From: Spirosoma sp. KCTC 42546
Lineage (GTDB): Bacteria > Bacteroidota > Bacteroidia > Cytophagales > Spirosomataceae
Direction of reading: 5' to 3'
Assembly (NCBI RefSeq): GCF_006965485.1
Contig: NZ_CP041360.1
Coordinates: 3,162,001-3,226,000, forward strand
DNA: 64,000 bases
Below, in pieces: positions 1-7,922 of the stretch; within the stretch, counting starts at the first letter, position 1; each line of letters opens with the position of its first letter. The notes beneath the pieces are model-generated. The model worked only from the letters and a program-made list of their open reading frames with translations, searched no databases and had not been told where the DNA came from. Both the position numbers and the translations under genes were made by a program.

Positions 1-567
1 ACTCTTGAAAAATTTAACGAAATCTTTTCGAAATACCCATGATAGGGAGGCTAATGCATATAATGGAAAGGTATACCACTGCTGATAGCGATGCCAGGGA
101 CGAACCTCTTCCTGTGGGTCTAAACGAACCAGTCCTGGTGCGAGCTCAATGTCTTCATCATGACCTGGAATATTCGTGTACGTATGGTGAACAACGTTAT
201 GGGTAATTTTCCAGATGTAGGGATTTGCGCCCAGCAGATAAAAGCTGTTACCTAATACCCGATTGACTCCGCTATGGGCAGAAAAAGCACCATGTAAGCC
301 ATCATGTGAGATGTTAAAGCCAATGAACGCAGCAAACATGCCTAGTACAATGGCCATCCCCAGCATGGGCCAGGTACCAAACTGGTTCGATATAATTAAG
401 CCATAGAGCAGGGCATACCCAATTAAAAAGAAACTCGCCTTTGCCCACATTGCCCCATTAGCATGTGGCGAAAGGGCTCTTTCGCTAAAATAAGTATCAA
501 CTCGTTTACGAACGGTTGCATAGAATTGTGATCGACTTGTATCCTTAAATTTTAATGGGGTTCGCAT
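1..567 (-). CDS. Fatty acid desaturase, C-terminus beyond the left edge
   Basis: A membrane di-iron desaturase that would insert a double bond into an acyl chain. The 189 visible residues start at the ATG at 567 and run open off the window. Two of the three expected histidine clusters are present: HDGLHG at residues 88-93 and HNVVHH at 123-128, each beside a hydrophobic segment (about 45-85 and 105-115). The third cluster should lie in the missing part. The spacing fits the linoleoyl-CoA/delta-6-type front-end desaturase group, but the exact regiochemistry cannot be read. It lies 7 bp downstream of an HxlR regulator on the same strand, so the two probably share a transcript. Confidence 0.88.
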   Translation of the reverse strand, partial: MRTPLKFKDTSRSQFYATVRKRVDTYFSERALSPHANGAMWAKASFFLIGYALLYGLIISNQFGTWPMLGMAIVLGMFAAFIGFNISHDGLHGAFSAHSGVNRVLGNSFYLLGANPYIWKITHNVVHHTYTNIPGHDEDIELAPGLVRLDPQEEVRPWHRYQQWYTFPLYALASLSWVFRKDFVKFFKS

Positions 568-574
568 CAATAAA

Positions 575-916
575 TCAATTAAATAGTTGACCGATTTCCT
601 GAAGCTGGTTCAGGACCGGCAAGGCTAATCGGCCTTTTTTTGATAATTTATACTCTACACGCGGGGGCATTTCTGCATATGCCTTTCGTTTCATTACACC
701 CAGTGCTACCAGTGCTTTTAATTCGCCAGCAAGGACCTTCTCACTGATACCGGGCAGTAACTCACTGAGCTGAGTGTACCGGAGCGTTTGCTCGCCCAAA
801 AGCAGGATAATATACAATCTCCATTTTCCGCAAATCATTGCCAGCGCTTTGCTAATCAAGTGCAGGTCTGGATTTGGGGCGTTCTCATTGCGGTTAGTTG
901 ACATAGCTACCGCCAT
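575..916 (-). CDS. HxlR-family winged-helix transcriptional regulator
   Basis: A 113-residue DNA-binding protein of the HxlR type. The family signature is visible: a cysteine followed by GKW (C29-W32), RYTQL with LPGISEKVL at about 46-62, and the PPRVEYKLSKKG wing at about 84-95. HxlR proteins usually sense redox or electrophile stress through the N-terminal cysteine; that role here is inference. Start alternatives are 916 and 904 (MSTNRNEN); the second would remove four residues outside the fold. It is 7 bp ahead of the desaturase, suggesting it controls lipid desaturation and its own promoter. Two small palindromes upstream (916-925 and 938-953) could be operator sites. Confidence 0.88.
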   Translation of the reverse strand: MAVAMSTNRNENAPNPDLHLISKALAMICGKWRLYIILLLGEQTLRYTQLSELLPGISEKVLAGELKALVALGVMKRKAYAEMPPRVEYKLSKKGRLALPVLNQLQEIGQLFN

Positions 917-937
917 TCAATTGAACCGTAGGAGCAT

Positions 938-953
938 ATTTCCCCAGGGAAAT
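938..953. promoter_or_regulatory. Candidate operator palindrome upstream of the HxlR gene
   Basis: ATTTCCC-CA-GGGAAAT is a perfect 7-bp dyad with a 2-base spacer, 22 bp upstream of the HxlR start at 916. A second palindrome, TTCAATTGAA (916-925), overlaps the first base of that start. Dimeric winged-helix regulators often bind such sites near their own promoter, but assignment here is by position only. Confidence 0.3.
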
Positions 954-1267
954 GAACTCTGGAAAACTGTAGATATGTACGATAAGGGTAATGAGTAAAA
1001 ATGAAAAATAAGACTGGACCGAAGTTGAGATAGGTTAACCTAATCGGAAAACTATGTTGAGTAGAGCAAACTTCTGCAAGATATACAATACTATCGTTAC
1101 TCAAACTAACCTATAAAAACTTAACGAATAAAGAAGAAGGCAATTATACTATAGACCAACTATATATTTGGTAATAGACTTACACATAAGTAAGTTTAGG
1201 TGGATTTCGAAATCAACACCGATAAAGTATATACGATGAGTTGGCGGTATAAGATTTACACACGAGA

Positions 1268-1322
1268 AAAATCCTCCAGAAGTAGCTCTTACTGAACACA
1301 AGAGCTACTTCTGGAGGATTTT
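1268..1322. terminator. Perfect 23-bp hairpin, terminator of the lipoprotein gene
   Basis: Arms 1268-1290 and 1300-1322 are exact inverse complements with a 9-base loop. Read on the minus strand it lies 75 bp past the stop of the lipoprotein gene and is followed by a T run, as in an intrinsic terminator. The arm is far longer than a normal terminator stem and belongs to the population of long palindromes found throughout this window. Confidence 0.8.
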
Positions 1323-1396
1323 AGAAAATGGATGCTGTAGCCAGTTTTGGCGTAGGTTATTCAAGCGTTTTGGCTTAATCCACGCTCTATGATAGT

Positions 1397-2419
1397 CTAC
1401 TGATACTGGATATACATTGGTTTTGGGGTCAGGGCCAGTACCTCTTCGGGGGTCATGATGCGAGAACCTGGTTTGCGGAAATCGTTTTCGTAAAACAACT
1501 TGAAGCCCGTGTACTGTACGGGTTCTTTCTGGATATAATCATGATACGAGTCTTTCTTTAACACTGGTGGTCCCCAGCCATCCATGTCCATCACTATCTG
1601 TACATTCGGGTCGAGTTTGATATTCTTATAGTTTTTAATCATCCCCTGCGTAAAGCGATGTACAACCAGTACTTTGGGAGGTAGATTGTTTTCTTTGACA
1701 ATCCGGCTTAGAAACTGAACGGCCTGATTAACATCAGCGGCATCGTACGAGCCAATTTTGGTGCCTGGTTTAGCACCCGTTACCATCGAAAACTCCGGGT
1801 CAATCCCCAGGTGTACGAAGGGTAATTTTAGGTATTTTGTCATGTATTCCATCTCGGGACCAAGGGGGGCATGGCCACGTTGAATATCCAGAAAGACAAT
1901 GGCTTTGTGCTCATTGCCCCATTTCAGTACTTTCTTAATGGTTTTATCCGACATCCGCATCCGGTAGCCACCATCTTTGCCAGGAGCACCCTGGGCCGAT
2001 GTTGCCACTAAATGCAAGGCGGGCTGTATGGGTGTGGCAGGATCGGCTTTCTGCCAGTTTTTAATTTCATTATCCAGCCGTTGAAGCATTTCCTCCTTTG
2101 GGTATTTGCCCAGTGCTCCCATTTTCTTGGAATGTGGATTGCCATAGTACGCAAAAATGCGGTATTTAGGCAGGAGAGGTCCAGCAGGGGGAGTAAAGGT
2201 TAGCGAATCGAGGGTTGAATCTCCAGTGCTCACACCACGGGTTGAGGCAATCGGTTCCGGTGCGGGTTTGCCGGAAGAATCGGGAGGTGTGGTTGGTTTT
2301 GCGGTGGCTTCGGCAGTGAGTTTGCCTGTTTTTGACGAATCGTCCTGTTTGGATGAAGAAGAGCAACCAGCAATCTGACAAACCGCCAGCACGGAGAGCG
2401 CGGCTAAAGAAAAGCGCAT
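1397..2419 (-). CDS. Conserved secreted lipoprotein, possible TIM-barrel-like domain
   Basis: The ATG at 2419 gives a classical lipoprotein signal: MRFSLAALSVLAVCQ then a lipobox ending in the cysteine of IAGC, so the 340-residue product should be anchored in a membrane. The frame is open further upstream, but that extension has no signal character. A Ser/Pro/Thr/Lys-rich linker (about 25-75) precedes one globular domain rich in alternating hydrophobic strands and helices: FAYYGNP near the start, LHLVAT, VFLDIQRGH, LGIDPEFSM, VLVVHRFTQ and VMDMDGWGPP. That pattern suggests a beta/alpha barrel with acidic residues in the strand ends, perhaps a hydrolase, but no catalytic assignment can be made. 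Monocistronic, ending in the hairpin at 1268-1322. Confidence 0.72.
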   Translation of the reverse strand: MRFSLAALSVLAVCQIAGCSSSSKQDDSSKTGKLTAEATAKPTTPPDSSGKPAPEPIASTRGVSTGDSTLDSLTFTPPAGPLLPKYRIFAYYGNPHSKKMGALGKYPKEEMLQRLDNEIKNWQKADPATPIQPALHLVATSAQGAPGKDGGYRMRMSDKTIKKVLKWGNEHKAIVFLDIQRGHAPLGPEMEYMTKYLKLPFVHLGIDPEFSMVTGAKPGTKIGSYDAADVNQAVQFLSRIVKENNLPPKVLVVHRFTQGMIKNYKNIKLDPNVQIVMDMDGWGPPVLKKDSYHDYIQKEPVQYTGFKLFYENDFRKPGSRIMTPEEVLALTPKPMYIQYQ

Positions 2420-2523
2420 ACTAAAATAATGAGTTAAAAAGATGATTCGCAAAAAAAGGGTTAGCCTCCAGTGTAAAGGAGTATTAACCCTACGGTGCAA
2501 GTATAGAATCTTATTGTAACTTT

Positions 2524-3144
2524 TCAAAGTACTAATTCACCCAGCCCCTGGCGAATCACGGAGAAATCATCGTCGGTAGCATCCACAATTGTTGAGGGTA
2601 CATTTCCGCCGTATCCCCCATCAATTACGATATCTACCTGATTCTGGAATTTCTCAAAAATCAATTCCGGATCAGTTGAGTACTCAATAATTTCATCCTC
2701 ATCGCGAATCGAAGTGGTAATAATCGGGTTACCGAGCTCATGTACAATGAGCCTTGGGATGTCATTGTCGGGCACACGAATACCTACCGTTTTTTTGTTG
2801 GTATTGAGCAACTTAGGAACATTGTTAGTTGCCTGGAGAATGAATGTGAAGGGACCCGGCAACACACTTTTCATCAACTTAAACGCCTGGTTACTCACGC
2901 GGGCATAATCGGCAATATGACTCAGGTCGTAGCATATAAATGAAAAATCATTCTTGGTGGGTTTAATCCCTTTTATGCGGGCTACCCGTTCAACTGCCCG
3001 TGCATTATGAATATCGCAGCCCATTCCGTAAATGGTATCCGTTGGATAAATAATAACGGCCCCATCACGCAGGGCTTTCACGATATGATCAATCCGGCGT
3101 GGGTCAGGGTTTTTTGGATAAAGCTTAATAAATTCAGCAGACAT
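2524..3144 (-). CDS. YrdC/Sua5-family L-threonylcarbamoyladenylate synthase
   Basis: A 206-residue YrdC-domain protein. The family makes threonylcarbamoyl-AMP from threonine, bicarbonate and ATP for t6A37 modification of ANN-decoding tRNAs. Visible motifs are [12 protein letters not shown] (33-44), the KGIKPTKND segment (58-66) and [14 protein letters not shown], followed by PGPFTFIL and VGIRVPDN, all in family order. The length matches the short YrdC/TsaC/YciO group rather than full Sua5. YciO-like members are paralogues with weak activity, so the precise subgroup is uncertain. Start at 3144 ([10 protein letters not shown]) is chosen because the extra upstream 14 codons read through the palindrome at 3161-3188. 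Confidence 0.85.
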   Translation of the reverse strand: MSAEFIKLYPKNPDPRRIDHIVKALRDGAVIIYPTDTIYGMGCDIHNARAVERVARIKGIKPTKNDFSFICYDLSHIADYARVSNQAFKLMKSVLPGPFTFILQATNNVPKLLNTNKKTVGIRVPDNDIPRLIVHELGNPIITTSIRDEDEIIEYSTDPELIFEKFQNQVDIVIDGGYGGNVPSTIVDATDDDFSVIRQGLGELVL

Positions 3145-3160
3145 GATAATGGTAGTTGAT

Positions 3161-3188
3161 TTATGGTAGTTGGTACCAACTACCATAA
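3161..3188. repeat. 28-bp perfect palindrome centred on GGTACC
   Basis: Bases 3161-3188 equal their own reverse complement (two 14-base arms, no loop). It lies between the glycosyltransferase stop (3208) and the YrdC start (3144) on the minus strand. Likely a terminator/processing hairpin of the long-palindrome class. Confidence 0.85.
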
Positions 3189-3207
3189 CCTATAAACCAA
3201 AAACCAC

Positions 3208-4224
3208 CTAAAGCGGTTTCGAACGCAGCTTGAGATACAGTTGATATACGATGTTGACTGGTAGCTGTAAGTGGTTTAGGGCGAGAATAAACCTGGTTAG
3301 TAAGTTTGGCTGGGCAATTTGACGAAGAAGATGATCGAACTGGAAAACCAGATCAACTTGTTCTGCGTAAAATGCTTTCCGAATAAACGTTTGAAGCCGG
3401 GTAGCTAATGCCTGGAACTCATCGGGAGTAACACAAAGGGTAAACGCTTTCTGACAAACGACTAATGTTGAGGCAAGTAGGTTGTTGTTGGGCTGCACTA
3501 CCTGCGTTGACATGGATCTGGGCAGTTGCCGTTTTAACGTCAATACCTCGTCGAGGTAAGCATATTGGTAATACCGTGACGACCGTACCCAGAAATCAAA
3601 ATCCTCGTAGCTTAAGGTTTCATCATAGCCTCCTAGTTCACCCAGTACAGCCCGGCGCATCATCATTGTGGGCGTACAAATAAAATAAGATTCCAGAATG
3701 TTTCGGAAGATACTTCCGGTAGGTATGGTAGCAAGCGCGAAGCCATGCGTATCAATTTCGTAATGATACCCAATTAGCTGACCTTTTGTGTTAATATACC
3801 CTGCGTTCGAAAAGACAACCCCATATTCAGTGGGTAACTGCTCAAACAATGATACCTGTTTAGTGATCCGACTGGGTAACAATACATCATCGGCCGACAG
3901 GTCTATGATGTATTGGCCTCTAGTTACTGTTAATCCTTGATTAAATGCTTTGGTTAATCCCAGGTTGACTGGGTTCCGTATAAAACGGATAGCTGGATAG
4001 GGCTGGATAAATTCGGTAATCCGCTCTACCGACCGATCTGTACTACCGTTGTCAATGATGAGTAGCTCCAGGTTGGAATAGTCCTGTTCAACCACCGATT
4101 GGAGGGCTTGTACAACATAATTTTGGTGGTTATAACAGATGCAGATAACAGTTACCAGCGGATTAATCAGATTTTGGCAAGGTATTAGCTGGGAGGGGTT
4201 TGATCCGGTGGAGACAGAACTCAT
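3208..4224 (-). CDS. Family 2 glycosyltransferase
   Basis: A 338-residue GT-A-fold transferase that would move a sugar from a nucleotide donor to an acceptor, probably in surface polysaccharide or glycolipid synthesis. Seen in order: PLVTVICICYNHQNYV (22-37), IDNGSTD (57-63), NLGLTKAFNQGL (88-98), the metal-binding ADD (111-113) and the acceptor-side GGYDETLSYEDFDFW (198-212), with the ED-like base in that segment. No membrane segment is evident. It stands alone without a polysaccharide cluster, so the substrate is unknown. Confidence 0.88.
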   Translation of the reverse strand: MSSVSTGSNPSQLIPCQNLINPLVTVICICYNHQNYVVQALQSVVEQDYSNLELLIIDNGSTDRSVERITEFIQPYPAIRFIRNPVNLGLTKAFNQGLTVTRGQYIIDLSADDVLLPSRITKQVSLFEQLPTEYGVVFSNAGYINTKGQLIGYHYEIDTHGFALATIPTGSIFRNILESYFICTPTMMMRRAVLGELGGYDETLSYEDFDFWVRSSRYYQYAYLDEVLTLKRQLPRSMSTQVVQPNNNLLASTLVVCQKAFTLCVTPDEFQALATRLQTFIRKAFYAEQVDLVFQFDHLLRQIAQPNLLTRFILALNHLQLPVNIVYQLYLKLRSKPL

Positions 4225-4481
4225 AAAAAAAACAGCATTTTGCTCTGAAGCTAAAAAACAGCCAAACTGCTTGATTTATAATTAGCTACCTAAAGGTGCG
4301 TAAGCGGCTGATTCGCCATCTACTAAAATCAGAACCATTTAGTAAAGATATTTTCCCCAAAATGTAAAACTGGCACGCTTTTGGCCATTTTCTAAAACGA
4401 ACGCGTTACGACCGTGCCAATTTGGCGTCTGACTGTAGCGTGTGCTTTTACATTTATGGGTTAGGTTTTGCAAACGTCATC

Positions 4482-5438
4482 TCAAGTCTCTGAGGTGGCG
4501 TTTGTTGTTTTTGCCGCTACACTAGGGTGTTTGTCTCCTTCCAGATTGTAGAGCGAAACATTCATTTCAAAACCAAGAATGAGTAGTAAGGAGATTAAGT
4601 TGATCCAGATCATCAACGCAATCACTGTACCGATTGACCCATAAACTTTGTTGTACGAACCAAAATTGGAGATATAGTAGGAAAAACCGAAGGTTGTTAA
4701 CACGATCAGAACCGACGCTGTTATGGCCCCCGGCATGATAAAGATCCAATTCATGTTTACATTCGGGCCAAAGCGGTAGATGACTGAAACGGCACCTACG
4801 AACACCGCAAAAACAACTAAATACCTGCCTATAGCCAGTAAGTTAATAAAAACAACGTTGTTCAGGATGCCAAAGTGAAGTAGGTAGTCGCTTACAATTC
4901 CCCCGATTATCAAGACAACAATCGCCAGAATCAGCGCAAAGGCCAGTGTAAACGTCAAGCCAATGGCAATGGCACGAATTTTAAAAAAACTGCGCTTTTC
5001 TGCCGAATGATAAGAAGAGTTGAAGGCTTGCATGAGCGCCACCAAACCACTCGTAGCCGAGTATAAAGCCAGAAAGAAACCAAATGAAAGTACTCCACTC
5101 TGGGGGCGACTGATAATATCCTGTATTGTGGTATCAACCATGCTGAAAGTATTCCCCGGTAGGACCTCCTCAAAAAAATCCATGATCTGCTTCTGAAGAT
5201 CAGGGATAAAGGTGATATAAGGAATCAGGGTGAAGAAGAAAATCACCGTTGGGAAAACCGCCAGAATTAAGCTATATGATACAGATGCAGCGCGTTCGCT
5301 GGTGTCGTTATCCGTAATTTGGGCAAGCATTCGCTTCAAAAATGCATACCAGGTTGTTTTAGAGTTGAAGGGATGATGACTATGCAACCAAACCCTAACC
5401 TTTCGGAATGTCTTTAACCCCAATAGCTTGTCGTACAT
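4482..5438 (-). CDS. YihY/BrkB-family inner membrane protein
   Basis: A 318-residue polytopic membrane protein of the YihY (formerly RNase BN, UPF0761) family. The N-terminal soluble part leads into ERAASVSYSLILAVFPTVIFFFTLIPYI, the family hallmark, followed by about five more hydrophobic helices and the motif GSIGTVIALMIWINLISLLLILGFEMN near residues 265-293. Function is not established; some members are proposed to be transporters or virulence factors, and the old tRNA-processing assignment was an error. It is followed by the thioesterase on the same strand about 100 bp upstream, so co-transcription is uncertain. Confidence 0.87.
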   Translation of the reverse strand: MYDKLLGLKTFRKVRVWLHSHHPFNSKTTWYAFLKRMLAQITDNDTSERAASVSYSLILAVFPTVIFFFTLIPYITFIPDLQKQIMDFFEEVLPGNTFSMVDTTIQDIISRPQSGVLSFGFFLALYSATSGLVALMQAFNSSYHSAEKRSFFKIRAIAIGLTFTLAFALILAIVVLIIGGIVSDYLLHFGILNNVVFINLLAIGRYLVVFAVFVGAVSVIYRFGPNVNMNWIFIMPGAITASVLIVLTTFGFSYYISNFGSYNKVYGSIGTVIALMIWINLISLLLILGFEMNVSLYNLEGDKHPSVAAKTTNATSET

Positions 5439-5481
5439 AGTGCAAAAGTCGTTACGGGGCGCCCGTGCGAGGTCGCTAGTT

Positions 5482-5530
5482 GTCAGTGAATAGTTGGCTT
5501 CTGCTTGTTGCCTGCCTACTATTGACTGAC
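5482..5530. repeat. Degenerate inverted repeat (GTCAGTGAATAGT type)
   Basis: GTCAGTGAATAGTTG (5482-5496) and its inverse (5516-5530) match at 13 of 15 positions with a 19-base loop. It fills the gap between the thioesterase stop and the YihY start and looks like an older member of the window's hairpin class. Confidence 0.55.
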
Positions 5531-5539
5531 GATCAGCAA

Positions 5540-5953
5540 TTATTGTTCAAAAAAAGGTTTAGCGGCCTCGACCAGTTCAGGCGGAGCTGCACAGGGTCTG
5601 CCGGTTTCCGTTCTGACAAATACAAGGGTAGTTTGCCCCGTATTCAGTAATTGGCCGTCCTGATTGAAAATCTCGTAATCAAACATTAGCCGGGTTTTAG
5701 GAAGTTGTGGAATGGTAACCCGAATGGTGAGTAGATCATCATATTTCGCAGGTCTGATAAACCGGGAATTGAGATCATAGACTGGCATGGAAATGCCATC
5801 TTCCTCCATTTTTTTATAGGTCAATCCTAGATGACGAAGGGCTTCAACCCGCCCAATTTCATAAAAGCGGGCGTAATTTCCGTAATACACAATGCCCATT
5901 TGGTCAGTGTCGTAATACCTCACCCGAATGTCGGTAATGTTGTGGGTAATCAT
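5540..5953 (-). CDS. YbgC/FcbJ-type hotdog acyl-CoA thioesterase
   Basis: A 137-residue single hotdog domain that would hydrolyse acyl-CoA thioesters. The active-site signature RVRYYDTDQMGIVYYGNYARFYE spans residues 10-32, with D17 as the expected catalytic aspartate, followed by the helix GRVEALRHLGLTY. Later strands (TIRVTIPQ, LMFDYEIF, TTLVFVRTETGRP) complete the fold. Members of this 4-hydroxybenzoyl-CoA-thioesterase-like group act on short or aromatic acyl-CoA and in some bacteria associate with the Tol-Pal envelope system; neither is shown here. It follows mltG on the same strand with a hairpin element between them. Confidence 0.9.
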   Translation of the reverse strand: MITHNITDIRVRYYDTDQMGIVYYGNYARFYEIGRVEALRHLGLTYKKMEEDGISMPVYDLNSRFIRPAKYDDLLTIRVTIPQLPKTRLMFDYEIFNQDGQLLNTGQTTLVFVRTETGRPCAAPPELVEAAKPFFEQ

Positions 5954-5980
5954 AAAAAAGGGGAGTAAAGGAGGAGAGGC

Positions 5981-6069
5981 AGGAAGGGGAGTAACGGGAG
6001 GAGAGGGAGGATGTTAACTAAGACTTTTCTTCTCCCTTTCTTCCCTCTCCTCCCGTTACTCCCCTTCCT
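5981..6069. repeat. Purine-rich inverted repeat, 28-bp perfect arms
   Basis: The arms 5981-6008 (purine-rich, containing GGGGAGTAACGGGAGGAGAG) and 6042-6069 are exact inverse complements around a 33-base loop. It lies between the mltG stop and the thioesterase start. A 19-base stretch (CCTTTCTTCCCTCTCCTCC) recurs in the element at 38673-38758, showing a dispersed family. Confidence 0.92.
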
Positions 6070-6073
6070 CCTT

Positions 6074-7111
6074 TTATTTCATAATCTTCATTCGTGTCAA
6101 AGCTTCCTGATATAACCGGGCGTTGGCTATGTGTTCGGCCAGCGTTTTGGAGAATGTATGGTAACCATTGAATCGGGCGTCGACTACGAAGTATAGATAA
6201 TCGTGTTGCTCGGCGTTCAGGACATTATCAATCGTGGCTGGGGCTGGGAGGTTGATAGGCCCAGGGGGGAGCCCTGCATAACGATACGTATTGTAGGGCG
6301 AATCGACGGTGAGTTGTTTATTCAACAGCCGACGGATGCCAAAATCACGGAGGGCAAAAATTACGGTTGGATCGGCTTCCAGTTTAATGCCTCGTTTTAA
6401 GCGGTTTAGGTAAACGCCCGCTACCCGCGGTTGCTCGTCCCGCTTATTGGTTTCTGCGGCCACAATAGACGCCAGCACCTGTACCTGTGTTTGGCTCATG
6501 CCCAGGGCTTTCGCTTTGGCCTGACGGTCGGGTGTCCAGAATTTTTTGTATTCAGTACCCATCCGCTCCAGAAACGCTTCGGGCTTGATTGTCCAGAACA
6601 TCTCATAGGTATTGGGCAGAAACAAACAGACAATCGTTGTAGTATCGAAGCCGAATTTCTGGCAGGTAGCTGGATCATTCAGTAACTTGCCCAGCGCTTC
6701 GGGACCAAACTCGAACTTACTGCCGACTCGCTGAATAAGGTCGCTTTTTTGCCGCATGCTATTGAAGGTTACAGGCATAGCATCCTGATTACCACTGCGA
6801 AGTTTGACCAAGGCTTCGCGGTTGCCCATAAGCGGTTTGATTTCATAACGTCCTTCTTTAACCAGCTCAGGATATTTCATCATCTTGGCCAGAAACCGGA
6901 AGGATGTTTCGTCGTTGATGACCTTATGCGTTTTAAGGGTATCCATCACCGATTCGAACGTAGCCCCGCGGGGAATCAACAACGCAAACGTTTTATCGCC
7001 ATCGTTTACCTGAAGATTTGGGCTTTTGAAAACCTGCCAGAAATAGAATGAAAACGTTGTGAGCAGGATGGAGACTGTGAGGAACAGGGCAATTTTAAAA
7101 TTACGAGACAT
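6074..7111 (-). CDS. mltG: Endolytic murein transglycosylase MltG
   Basis: A 345-residue inner-membrane lytic transglycosylase that cleaves nascent glycan strands and helps set their length. One N-terminal membrane helix (about 7-27) leads to a LysM-like subdomain (FALLIPRGATFESVMDTLK, 42-60) and then the YceG catalytic domain: LFLPNTYEMFW (163-173), the catalytic-glutamate motif ASIVAAETNK with E220, VAGVYLNRLKRGIKLEADPTVIFAL and YNTYRYAGLPPGPI, ending in the NAEQHDYLYFVVD segment. All elements expected of an intact enzyme are there. Start at 7111 (MSRNFKIALF) is the only sensible one. Confidence 0.95.
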   Translation of the reverse strand: MSRNFKIALFLTVSILLTTFSFYFWQVFKSPNLQVNDGDKTFALLIPRGATFESVMDTLKTHKVINDETSFRFLAKMMKYPELVKEGRYEIKPLMGNREALVKLRSGNQDAMPVTFNSMRQKSDLIQRVGSKFEFGPEALGKLLNDPATCQKFGFDTTTIVCLFLPNTYEMFWTIKPEAFLERMGTEYKKFWTPDRQAKAKALGMSQTQVQVLASIVAAETNKRDEQPRVAGVYLNRLKRGIKLEADPTVIFALRDFGIRRLLNKQLTVDSPYNTYRYAGLPPGPINLPAPATIDNVLNAEQHDYLYFVVDARFNGYHTFSKTLAEHIANARLYQEALTRMKIMK

Positions 7112-7130
7112 ACGAAAAAGAATGTATAAT

Positions 7131-7229
7131 TGATAATGGATAATGGATAACGATACTCAAGAGAAGCACTGAACTAGCAGGTGATTCAATTGCCCGTTAG
7201 CTTGGCACCACAATTGCACATTATACATT
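7131..7229. repeat. Degenerate AATGTATAAT inverted repeat
   Basis: AATGTATAAT at 7131-7140 reappears inverted at 7220-7229, flanked by AT-rich, partly repetitive sequence (TGATAATGGATAATGG). It sits in the divergent gap between mltG and the NTF2-like lipoprotein gene. Only the outer 10 bp pair well. Confidence 0.4.
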
Positions 7230-7294
7230 GTTCATTATTCATTTTAATTAATGCGCAAATTTACGCCAAAACAGAACCATTTAACCTACCGAAC

Positions 7295-7792
7295 ATGAAG
7301 TACACAGTACCACTTATACTACTTTTTGGTCTGATGGCCTCCTGTCGTACGCAGGTCGATAGTCCACGCTCCATGAATCCGGCCGCAGCGGTGCGTCAGA
7401 AAGCTATTGATGAAATACGAGAGGCCGATCAGAATTTTAGCATACTTTCTGAAAAACAGGGCATGGCCAAAGCCTTTACAACCTACGCTGCCGATGATGT
7501 AATTAAACTCAATGACGGAGCCGCCCCAACCATAGGATTTGACTCTCTTCGGGCGCAGATGAGCCGATTACCTGCGAATGGGCCCGTTCTGACGTGGCAG
7601 GTATTGAAAGCGGATGCATCTTCATCGGGTGATTTGGGTTATACGTTTGGCCAATGGATGCTGACAAAAAAAGATAATGCTGGAAAGCGAACGTCAGAAC
7701 AAGGAGTTTACATAACCGTATGGAAACGTCAGCGTAATGGCCAATGGCGATTTGTAGTCGATGGTGGTGATAGCACACCTGAACCGAAGTAA
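7295..7792 (+). CDS. NTF2/SnoaL-like lipoprotein (DUF4440 type)
   Basis: A 165-residue lipoprotein starting at 7295: MKYTVPLILLFGLMASC gives a signal peptide with a lipobox at LMASC. The mature part has the shape of a DUF4440/SnoaL-like cone: an N-terminal helix (KAIDEIREADQNFSILSEKQGMAKAFTTYAADD), the INDG-like KLNDGAAPTIGFDSLRAQM turn, then strands LTWQVLKADASSSGDLGYTFGQWML and GVYITVWKRQRNGQWRFVVDGGDSTP. The family includes enzymes and pure binding proteins; no catalytic residue can be named. Open sequence upstream of 7295 lacks signal-peptide character. Confidence 0.82.
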   Translation: MKYTVPLILLFGLMASCRTQVDSPRSMNPAAAVRQKAIDEIREADQNFSILSEKQGMAKAFTTYAADDVIKLNDGAAPTIGFDSLRAQMSRLPANGPVLTWQVLKADASSSGDLGYTFGQWMLTKKDNAGKRTSEQGVYITVWKRQRNGQWRFVVDGGDSTPEPK

Positions 7793-7810
7793 TCTCAAAA
7801 AGCACAGTTT

Positions 7811-7887
7811 TTTTGACAGGATTTACAAGATGAAGCCGGATTATTCTTACTCTTAAATCCTGTTTTATCCTGTAAATCCTGTCAAAA
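7811..7887. repeat. TTTGACAGGAT-family inverted repeat
   Basis: Arms 7811-7831 and 7867-7887 (21 nt) match inversely at 20 of 21 positions, giving TTTTGACAGGATTTACA and its complement around a 35-base loop. The same sequence returns at 58986-59050, 51 kb away. It lies downstream of the lipoprotein stop and directly ahead of the MFS promoter. Confidence 0.88.
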
Positions 7888-7893
7888 CTATTG

Positions 7894-7901
7894 TAAATTT
7901 G
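7894..7901 (+). promoter_or_regulatory. Bacteroidota -7 box (TAAATTTG) for the MFS gene
   Basis: TAAATTTG fits TAnnTTTG exactly. Because it overlaps the most upstream possible TTG start (7899), transcription would begin after it and translation must start further downstream. No clear -33 TTG is seen; the right arm of the 7811-7887 repeat occupies that position. Confidence 0.55.
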
Positions 7902-7922
7902 GGCGAACCAAATCAACTCGCT

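Larger units (their letters stand above)
917..1396. other. 480-bp intergenic region
   Basis: No convincing gene: the short open frames lack codon bias and family resemblance. It is AT-rich and contains the likely promoter of the HxlR/desaturase pair at its left end, a small AGGTTAACCT palindrome at 1031-1040, and the long perfect hairpin at 1268-1322 that ends the lipoprotein gene to the right. Confidence 0.6.

Noticed and set aside
907..1104. Short minus-strand frame in the 480-bp gap
   Set aside because: No conserved pattern, poor composition and overlap with the predicted promoter of the HxlR gene.
7181..7294. N-terminal extension of the NTF2-like lipoprotein
   Set aside because: It lacks signal character and covers repeat sequence; the ATG at 7295 gives a proper lipobox.
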